A stretch of DNA of 64,000 nt, taken from positions 14,710,401 to 14,774,400 of the forward strand of contig OY755175.1 in NCBI GenBank assembly GCA_963576735.1, in the 5' to 3' direction. This document shows positions 26,201 to 37,300 of this stretch, in pieces. Position numbers and translations under genes: made by a program. Position 1 is the stretch's first letter, and each line of letters begins with the position of its first letter. The stretch comes from Bedellia somnulentella (taxonomy: Eukaryota; Arthropoda; Insecta; Lepidoptera; Bedelliidae). The notes below the pieces were generated by a model. That model did not search any database and was not told where the DNA came from. It saw only the letters and a program-made list of their open reading frames with translations.

Positions 26201-28295
26201 CACCACGTGTGGCTGCGACTGTTCCCCGCGCTGTGGCGGGCGCTGGACGAGCGGCAGCGCCCGGTAACACTATAGTACTACAATCTATATCTATTACAAA
26301 AAAAAGGATTGTAAACAAACCATTGCCGGGAATAAAATCGTAGATTTCATCAAGAAAATACTTCCATGACACTAGAATTTCACATCCGTCAATTATAAAA
26401 CACATTCGTCGAATGATCCAGCTACAAACTAAGTATTAATTGGAGATAAAACTTGCAAAACACAAAAAAATTAAAAAATTTGGTTACTTAATATTTTTTC
26501 CAATGCAAAAATTTGGGATGGGTATTGACATTAAATAGTAATGAAAGAATGACAGTAATCGATTACCGATTGATGAATCGATGTAAGAAGATCCAATATA
26601 TCAAAATCGCAGTGAATAAAATGTATAACACTGTAAACTATTGTATTTTTAACAAAAATTATAATAATATATACACAAAACAAATTTATTATGTTTTAAG
26701 TTCAGAAATGGTTAGTGAGTATGTAGATTATACCTATTTTACTATTACATTTAAGTTTAATTTGGTTCGGGCCGATTCTGGTCTTTTTTTAGAAATGTCT
26801 TTTATTAATCGACTAAGGATTTTGCCGTGTAGTGTCGGCTTAGAATAACACTACCCCATTTCTACCCGTGGGTGATCGTAAGAGGCGACTAAGGGTCTAG
26901 GGGCTTTTTAAGTGATTTTTGGGCGATGTGGTTGGAGACCCGTCACCAAAAACATTTACTGTTACCATCTTTTCCCCTTTCAACTTCCAAAAGTGGCTGA
27001 GGAATTTCTCATTCCAAAGCTCTGGCTACCCCGTCAAGGAATTTATAGCCGAGAGTATATGTATGTATGTATGTAATCGACTAACGGCCCGTCCCGGCTT
27101 TGCACGGGTTGACACATTTAATTTACACATACAAAACATTTCGTTATTAAAGATAAGTCAGGTATGAATAATGTGATGCGTTTGGCATTAATATTGGCTG
27201 TCAGTCACTCGGGGAATTTAATCTGTCTTTTAATTTTATACATAGGAGTTTTTAGTGTAACTTCTAAGGTTTATTGTGGAATTGGGATTAGTTTAATTTT
27301 ATTAAATACGTAAAAACGCCTGTTCTATATTTACGTATTTAATCATTTTATTTCTGTAGCAATTGCTCCGGAAAATCGCTATACTAATTTTTGCTCAAAT
27401 GTGCTCTCATGTTAGTACGAAAAAAAAACGAATATTAAAAAAAGGTTATAGACGATAATTATGGCCGAAAAGCAAAATATCCAAGTACTACGTCTTCCTC
27501 CGTACCACTGCGAACTGAACCCAATAGAACTAATTTGGGCTCAAGTAAAGTCATATGTAGGACGGAACAATAAAACATTTAGAATGCTCGAGGTTAGGAC
27601 TTTACTGGAAGAAGGTATAGCAAAAATTGGTGCAGCGCAGTGGACAGGATGTATTAGTCACGTTATAAAAGAAGAAAAAAAATGAAGGACCTGGAAGGTT
27701 TAATTGATGCTGCGACGGATTCCATACAAGAAAAAATTATAATAAATGTTGGCGACTCTACGACCACTGATGATGAATCGGATATCGAAGACCTACCTGA
27801 GACAACCTAAAATATACATTAATACCTAAGTTATGTTTGCCTAGATTACTATATTAAATCCATTTTCAATGTAAATGACTGCCTCCATGGTCTCGCGGTT
27901 AAGCGCTTGGTTTCAAGTACGGGGTCTTGGGTTCGATCCCCGAGGGGTGGTAACTTTACAAAGATTTGTAAGATTTAACCCAGTTTGGAAGGATATTGCA
28001 AAATTAAGATGATTCCGTGCTTCGGGCACGTTAAGCCGTCGGTACCGGCTACTATTACGGTAGTAGTCTTTAGTCTACCAACCCGCAATTGGCCAGCGTG
28101 GTGGATTATGGCCATATCGCCCTATATAGGGTAGGCTCGAGCCCCTTGATGGGAACATATATGGGCTGTGAGGAATTTAAATAGTAAATTGTTTGGTAGC
28201 ATTTAAAAAAAATTGAATGTGAGTGTTAACGATACAGTAACTATTATTTCATACTTTTATAAGAAGTGTATGTACATCAAACATTTACACAAATT

Positions 28296-28334
<39 letters not shown>

Positions 28335-31300
28335 TCAAAGTGAAAAGATAAATCTTTGTTTTTTGAACGTCAAAATTCAACTTAATGGTAATGGCGTAGG
28401 TATGTGACGACCCCACCGCCCGTTGTTGGAATGGCGTCGAGATGATATGTTCATCAGCTTGCCTTTCACTGTACTATCACAGTTCTATTCACCCTGCTGT
28501 GTATCAATCAACAAGTAATTTGTATTTATACTTTAGTAAGAAAAACATTTCGATGCCATGATTTGGATATTTTTATGACCCTGCTAGTGTGCGAATGAGT
28601 TCGCCGTCTAGAGGTCGCAACAGTCTCTTCTCTGCATACCCCAATGTTGGCTAACGTGAGTATATGCATAAAAGTTATTATAGGGAACGTAATGTGTGTT
28701 TTACATCTGTTTATAAGTATACGATTAAATTGGATCAAGAAATTTGCTTACAATTAGTAACGTATTCGATGTTTACGTCGCCGTCGATTATATTGGTTAC
28801 AACACTAAAATACTAAAAGGTCATTGACGTTTCTTTGTTTACAACCCTATTTTTTCTAATTGATACAGACGGTACATACACATATCATGTTAACTCAGCT
28901 CGCCCACATGGACGACGCGCTGGCGCACCACGTGTGGCTGCGACTGTTCCCCGCGCTGTGGCGGGCGCTGGACGAGCGGCAGCGCCCGGTAACACTATAG
29001 TACTACATACACATATCATGTTAACTCAGCTCGCCCACATGGACGACGCGCTGGCGCACCACGTGTGGCTGCGACTGTTCCCCGCGCTGTGGCGGGCGCT
29101 GGACGAGCGGCAGCGCCCGGTAACACTATAGTACTACATACACATATCATGTTAACTCAGCTCGCCCACATGGACGACGCGCTGGCGCACCACGTGTGGC
29201 TGCGACTGTTCCCCGCGCTGTGGCGGGCGCTGGACGAGCGGCAGCGCCCGGTAACACTATAGTACTACATACACATATCATGTTAACTCAGCTCGCCCAC
29301 ATGGACGACGCGCTGGCGCACCACGTGTGGCTGCGACTGTTCCCCGCGCTGTGGCGGGCGCTGGACGAGCGGCAGCGCCCGGTAACACACTAGTACCACA
29401 CACATATATATATACCAAAGGCATTATTCCCAAACAGGGGTAGCCACAGCTTCTGAGCTAGAAACTCCTCAGCCACATTTGGAAGTTGACAAGATGGTAG
29501 AAATAAAGAATCGTTGGTGATGGGTCTCCAACCGCCAACCCAAGAACCACTTAAAAGTCGCATACCCTTAGTCGCCTCTTACTACACCCGGGATAGAAAG
29601 GGGTAGTGACATTCTAAGCCGTATTATACTACGCACACATATCATGTAAGCGCGCAGCTCGCACACATGGACGATGGAACGACATTTGAAATGTTTGTGA
29701 CACTTGTGTTGCAGACGGTGATGAACGAGATCGTGCCGTTCATAATCTCGGGCGCGCACGTGGTGCAGCGCGACCAGCCGCTCAGCGCGCTGCACACCTT
29801 CGTGGAGGCGCTGTCGCGGTGCTCGCCGCCCGTCGCCATCAAACCGTGAGTCATATTTATTTATTTATTTAATTAATACCTAAACAAACAGCATTATAAC
29901 AAACATTTCCTTTTTTAAAAAATAGATTCGGCTCTGTTACAATGCCAAAAATAGTGCACACAACGTTATTGGTCATTATCGTTGGTAATTTTCTTCTTCT
30001 TAAATAATATTATTATCAAAACTACTCAAAACAATAATAAATAATATAAACATAAGTAAAACTCCAAATAATTACACCAAATTAATAATAATTATAAAAT
30101 TAAAGTACAATTAAATTAAATTAAAATTAAAATGACATAAATAATATTCCCTTCCATCCAACCATATATCCATCCCAGAGTATCTTAACTGTTCTAGTAT
30201 TCTGAGCATTCTGTAAATAATAGACAAGTTTTGATGGAGTTGCTAGTTTATGCCTTAAAATGAAATCTATGGACAAAGTTGTGTCAAGTCTATCTTCAAT
30301 TGGCCTAGACCTCGCTTTTATAACATACCCTTTTTATATTATAAATCGATAAAGGACATCAAACTAAACAACTTTGCCCATGGAATGCCTATCTAAAATA
30401 TTGTAATTTTCAAAAAAATATAATAATTAAAAATTGTCGTACCTAGTTCAAACTGAGAATGTATAGAATGAGAATCTTTGCTTCAGTGAAAATAAGAAAT
30501 AAAAAAAAACATTTGATCTATGCTTTTCGCTCTGTAAACAAAAATATAACTTCTTTCGGTATTTTCCAGTTGTATTGATCGTCGTTGAAAAATAATATCA
30601 TGAAAATAAACCGGTAAGCGAGCGATTGAACTGGAAAATACCGAAAGAGGTTATGTTTTTGTTTACACCATAGATCAAATGTTTTTTTTTTATTTCTTAT
30701 TTTCACTGAAGCAAAGAATCTAGTTCTATACATTCTCAGTTTGAACTAGGTACGACAATTTTTAATTATCATTTTTTTTTTGAAAATTACAATATTTTAG
30801 ATAGGTATTCCATGGGCAAAGTTTTTAAGTATGATGTTCTTTATCGATTTATAATATAAAAAGGGTATGTTATAAAAGCGAGGTCTAGGCCAATTATGTT
30901 TTACTCGTAAGTGGGTACAGATAACGACCAATTCGTAGATTAAAAAAGGTGGTACCACAGTTGCTTCGGGCTCAACTTTGACACTACCGATGCCGCGCTC
31001 CCAGATACATCGTAGTTCATCTTCCCTTCCTTTCCTTTTAATGCTTTAAAATACATTTTGCCATTAAAAATAATTATATTTTTTCAGCCCTATGATGCGA
31101 TACTTGGGAAAGACACATAATTTATGGCATCGCATGACCTTGAGTCTCGAGCAAATGGCGGCAGAGCAAATAACCGGAGCGCGTGCACAGAGGGAAATGA
31201 TCGAATGTTATGAATACGATACTGAAACCACTACACCTAGTGTAAGTTAATTTTGCACAGCTTTCATATTCTTCGTAAAATATCATTAAACAAATGGAAC

Positions 31301-34300
31301 TACTCTCTATTTTCAACATCACGTAATAAGTAACATCTCCTGATGTTGCGAGTATGTAAAATGTCTTACGCCCGATTTCAGAATTGAGTATTCAAGCTGA
31401 GAACGACTTAAGTATCGTTTTGACTCATTCAGTTGTTAAGCGATTTCAATGCGACAGAACGATACTTAAGTTGTTTTCAGCTGGAATACTCAATTCAGAA
31501 ATCGGGCCTTAGTCAAGTTGCATTTTACAAGGCCAAGTACAAATTCAGCTTTTTTATTAATTTACTTTTTTCTTTAGTTTTATTTAGTATTTATATTATG
31601 TAATTTAGTTAAATTTTTGTATTATTGCAAACAGGAGATAAACGATTGCCTAAGTGATATGTACGAGCTGTTACAAGAGGAGGATATGTGGTCGGGAGTA
31701 TGGCAAAAACACGCGCGGTACCGGGAAACCAACATTGCCATCGCTTACGAACAACAGGGATTCCATGAACAAGCGCAGGTAAATTATTAATTTGATTACT
31801 AATTATGGCATATAATTTTAATAGGCTTCCTCAGTTATTATTCAAAGAAATTCCCTGAAGTGACTTCTCTCTCTCAACCCTATCCTAATCAAAATAGCTG
31901 TAGATTACTTGTTCTATAAAACTAATACCAAATATACCTTTTAAGGCTGCATACGACGTTGCAATGGCGAAACTGAAACAAGAATACACAACCAATCCAT
32001 CGTCTTACAACATGCACAAAGAGTGTAAAATTTGGACAGAGCATTGGTTGAAATGCGCCAAAGAGCTGAACCAATGGGACTCGCTACTCGAGCTCGGGCT
32101 GTCAAGGAATTGTCGGGATCCCTTCCTTATTTTGGAGAGCTCTTGGAGGAATCCGAATTGGCCGCAGATGAAAGAAGCCCTGGCGGAAGTCGAATACAAT
32201 TGTCCAAAGGAACTAGGTGAGTTTTTACTTGTTTTTCCTTCCTTTTCTACTCACTCTACGTTCGACTCCGATAATTTATCTATATATATAAAAGAAAGTC
32301 GTGTTAGTTACATTTTTTATAACTCACGAACAACTGAACTGATTAAGCTGAAAATTGATTGGGAGGTAGCTGAGAACCAGGCAAAGGACATAGGATATAT
32401 AATCACGCTAAATACCGTAGGGTTTAAGCAGTAAAAATATTTAACGCCATCGTGCGAAGCTGGGGCGGCCCATTAGTATTATATATATTTATTAGAGTTT
32501 CTAATCCAATTGCATGGTTTATTTAATTATCGGCGCATCTTTGTGTTTCTGTTTCTATTTATAATGGTACATAAAAAATGCCTTCCCTTTAATCCCCTTC
32601 ATAAAATCCTAGCCAACTGTACGGTCAATCACCGTACATTTTGTACGATCGGCAGTTTACGCTGAATTATAGCTATTTAAGTTAAATCAAGTTAGTTCGC
32701 ATCTATCAGCTTCCGTGTGTACTCATAATTAATTGTATTAAATCAGTAATTACATCAGTTTTCTTAATATCATCATACTATATCATTTAAAGACAGGACA
32801 AACCGTATCTTTATGATCCTTCGAGCTGGATAGCTCCGGCACATTCTTAGTCGGATTTTACGACGCCAATCACCTAAAAGGTTAATAAGATTTAATTATA
32901 TAATGGTTTTTATGTTTGCTTGTGCAGCTTGGCTGATGAACCTGTACCGCGGCTACCTGTGCATCTGCGCGGGCGGCGCCGAGCAGCTGGGCGGCGTGGA
33001 GCGGCACGCGGAGGCGGCGGCGGCGCAGTGTCTGCGCGAGTGGAGGCGCCTGCCGCGGATCGTGGCGCACGCGCATCTGCCGCTGCTCCGCGCCGCGCAC
33101 CAGCTCATGGAGCTCAGCGAGGCGGCGCAGATACATACGGTAGCTATTGTACTGTCTATTAAAACACGCAATAACTGTTAATAACAAGGTGTTATTATAT
33201 ACAGGACAAATAAACGTATGGAAATAGATCTTGAAAATACGCTCTGAAAAAACAAATTAATATTATCGCTGAGACTGCTTCTGAGTGAATTGCAAATATA
33301 TCCTGATGTCGATGTTTCCACGGTTCTAGGCTGTAACCTAACGATATATTTATGGGAGAGCGCAAAACGAACGATTAGCTAAAAATGTGCGGAAACCGTG
33401 GATGCACGTTTTAAAGGTGGAGCCATACCCCATTTTTCAGACGGGAATTACCATTTTATTAATAATCGATTAGATTCCGATTGATTCGTATAGTGAAATA
33501 TTCTTCCAGGGCCTACTCCACAGTCGCCGCACCTACCTTTTCTTTTATTAATACTAGCTTATCAAAACAGTTTAATTCACCCAAACCATAAATTCCAGGG
33601 CCTCCTCCACAGCCGCCCCACCTCCCTCCACGACATGAAGGCCATAGTGAAGACGTGGCGCAACCGGCTGCCCGTGGTGGCCGACCCGCTGTCCCACTGG
33701 GGCGCCATCTTTACGTGGAGACAACACCACTACACGTTTATATCGTCGCACTATGACTCTAATGCGGAGCATTCCGCTAACCATTCGATGTTGGGCGTGC
33801 ATGCGAGTGCTCAGGTTTGTTGATTTAATGTTTTATTGAAGTTGTAGTTTAAATGAGTAGTTATTGTGATGTTAATTCTAAATTTTGCAAATTTTTTTGA
33901 GATATGATTATTTTAAATTCGTTACTACAGTCTAACAACATTTATTTTTATGATTTACAAGTATGTTAGTTCGATTCTCTTAAATGGAATCTCTACTTAA
34001 CATTTTATTACCGTTTTTAATGTTGTTATGATATATATCATAGAATCTACCTCTATTTTTTTCAAATTGTTAACCTACTCATAAAAATAAACATTTGTGC
34101 ATTTAGCATTTAGTCAAAAATTTTTTTTATTGTATTGATAACAATTTGGTATTTTCAGGCTATCATACACTTCGCTAAAATAGCTAGAAAACACAACTTG
34201 AATGGAGTGTGCCTCGACTCCTTACATAGAATCTATACTATACCAAGCGTCCCAATAGTGGACTGTTTCCAAAAAATAAGACAACAAGTGAAATGTCACA

Positions 34301-37300
34301 TTCAAATGTCCTGGACGGAAGGCAAAGAGGAGCTTCAAGAGGGACTCGACATGATCGAATCTACCAACTTCAAATACTTCACGAAAGAAATGACTGCAGA
34401 GTTTTACGCATTCAAAGGGTTGCTTCTCGCTCAGTTGGGAAGGTCTGATGATGCGAACAAAGCGTTTGCAGCGGCAGTTCAGCTCCATGACACTTTGGTG
34501 AAAGCTTGGGCTCTCTGGGGAGATTACTTGGAGCAGATCTTCATCAGAGATCCGCGCCAGATCGGCGTGGGGGTGTCGGCTATGACATGTTTCTTGCACG
34601 CATGTCGACATCAGAATGAGTCCAAGTCTAGAAAATACTGCGCTAAGGTAGGACTGATTGTTATATCATTGAGAACTTTAATTCTGCTCCAGTTTTTTGT
34701 CCATTTTGTATGTGAAGTGCTTCTCCTCTCGCTCTCTCTGAAACTCAGGCGGTTGCCAATGTTTTTATAGATGCCCGCCTCCGTGTTTACTTATTCGATC
34801 GAACATAAAGCAAACTCTACATATAGGTATTTTAGTCTACATAATCTACACATCTTATATTTTGTTGTGTGTAGTGAAAGTTTCCGTTGTAAATAAGCTA
34901 ATAATTATTCCGATTCAATTTGAGGTTAAATTACCAAAATGGGCTAGCCAGTCGTGATTTGGGATTTAAACAGTTTTTTCAGTCACACGAGCCATATTGT
35001 TAAAAAAATTAAAAACTATTCCTAAAACAGACTGCGTTTTAATTATCTTTTTTTTTGTTAGGTTTTGTGGATGCTGAGCTACGACGATGACAAGAGCAGC
35101 ATTGCGGAAGCATTGGACAAGTACTCGGTGGGCGTGCCGCCGGTGCAGTGGCTGCCGTGGATACCGCAGCTGCTGGCCTGCCTCGTGCACCTGGACGGGA
35201 ACGTCATCCTCAACCTGCTCTCGCATGTATGTCCAAACCATATAGGGATATGTTGAAACATATATGCAACAAACACTTACACGTTACAGGGGCAGATGCA
35301 TATAAGAAAAATCTGTTTAAATCGGTATTTTGTAAAGAACTGTAATTTAAAGTTTCTGTTCAGCTGAGCTGACATTAAAGCTATAGTTTACAAAATATGA
35401 AATCAAAGAAATATATGACCAAGTTTTTCTTTTCTTTTTATTGATATTTGTTATGTCTTTTATCATTTCATCATTATTATCGTTAATATACTGTAAATAA
35501 AAATTTATAAGTGTAAGCGCATAGACTATATGCATCTAAAGTTTTACCTCATCTGTCAATAATGGTACAAACAAGAAGAAGAAAGCATACTAACAAAACT
35601 AAACGCAAATTACAGGTGGGCCGGCTATACCCGCAAGCAGTGTACTTCCCGATTCGCACTCTATACCTGACTCTGAAGATCGAACAGCGCGAACGATACA
35701 AGACCGCTGAACTCGCCGCGCAACTGCCTACTACTGCCGCGGTTTGTTGCTTTTATATTTTATCACATATCTTTATTTTACATATTTTGCTATCTTGGGG
35801 AGATATTACTGAAAATTTGGGTATAGCCTTGATGGGTGAAATGCATTTTTGATGTATCAATAGCTTAAATGATATCCCATGTATCTCACAAGAATATTCA
35901 AGAAAAAAAACGAACTCTTGAATGTTTGTCTAAAATACTCAACTTATTATTGTATCTTACGCGCAAATTTGCTAACAATGTGAGTTGTACAACGGTACCT
36001 TACTCAACATTGAGATAAGTGCCGAAGCAAAATCAATACTCCTTGAATAACAAGTTTTATTGCCGATATTTTCGTAATTATTCCTATTGACGAAATAGTG
36101 TTGAAGGATATCAAAAATTAACCAACATAATGTACTCTTTACTTTTGCTTTTGAAACAATTTACTTTGACCTAACCGCGTGTACCATGTGTAGGGTCCGG
36201 CCAAGGTGGAAGGGACCGCAAGCGGCGAGGCGGGCCCCATCAAGGCCACCATGCCGATGTGGCGCTGCTCCAAGATCATGCAGCTGCAGCGAGAGATACA
36301 CCCCACTGTGCTGTCCTCGCTCGAGGGGATTGTCGATCAGGTCAGATATCTTCTTAACTTTGTTTGTGGTTTAAGTCCCAGCGAATCATAAACTTGATTG
36401 TTGAAAAATGTGGATGACTCTTGATTTCATCATTGTCACAAATCCATTTCTGATAATTACTGTGCCAAGTAAGCACCAAGTCCAAATAGGGTTGTTATGA
36501 TGTCATTCTGAACAACTTTTACCATGGGATCAACTTGATCACTGCTACTTTATTTTTCTGATCTCAGTATATTTTTTGACAAGAGCTTAGATGAATTATA
36601 TGGAGAACAGAAAAAAAACAGTTGCTCCAATGAAATCGGCTCTATTGTAAATTATTTTCAGAATTATATCCCTAACAACTCTTTTTTGCTTGTTACTCCC
36701 CTTGTGATGCATTATGAACTTCCTTTTAATCATACATACATATACTCACGGCCATAATTCCCTAGAAGAGGTAGCCAGAACTAAGGAATTAGAAATTCCT
36801 CAGCCACTTTTGGAAAGTTGAGTGGGGAAAAGATGGTATAATAAAGGTTGTTGGTGATGGGTCTCCAACCGCATCGCCCAATGTTCCCTTTAAAGCCCCA
36901 ATACAGTTAGTCGCCTCTTACGTACACCCACCGGTAGAAATGGGGTAGCGCTATTCTAAGCCGGTGCACAGTGTAGGAAAATCAAAATTTAGGGGGATTT
37001 AATTCGTTGCTATGCTGAATAAGTAAAATACTCCTTAAATATGTCATATTAAGTAGTTGAGCGATAAAGAGGAGAGGAAGAGCGCTTGTAAATAATGTAA
37101 ACTTAAAAAAAACTTTAAAAATATATTTATAAACCATGAAAAAAAAAACGATTTTATAATACATTAATCACTTTCGGAAGAACTATCCACAACTCGCTCA
37201 GTTGCAGTAGGTAGTGCAAGCAAATTTAATACCTCAGGCTCTAATTGACATCGTCTACGTTTCGGACTACTACGTAGACTAGCGAGGAAAGGATCTGATG

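Larger units (their letters stand above)
26281..28872 (+). mobile_element. 2.6-kb TIR transposon (IS630/Tc1/mariner group) splitting the array
   Basis: The element sits inside one array unit and duplicates TA (26279-26280 and 28873-28874); removing it with one TA restores the unit exactly. Imperfect terminal inverted repeats of about 38 bp are visible: the left end starts CAATCTATATCTATTACAAA, and the right end, reversed, starts CCGTCTGTATCAATTAGAAA. They share GTTGTAAACAAA or ATTGTAAACAAA further in. The interior holds a transposase remnant at 27461-27810 and nested insertions (SINE-like copy 26817-27073, Helitron end at 27081, tRNA-derived SINE 27880-28185). Confidence 0.82.

Noticed and set aside
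25388..26280. CRISPR-like array (regular identical repeats)
   Set aside because: Units are contiguous exon plus intron copies with no variable spacers, in an animal gene.
27880..27955. Functional tRNA gene
   Set aside because: Good A- and B-box-like elements, but no proper acceptor stem and it continues into a known SINE body.
34222..34611. Minus-strand ORF of 129 codons
   Set aside because: Antisense of Nipped-A exon 37; coding-sequence shadow.
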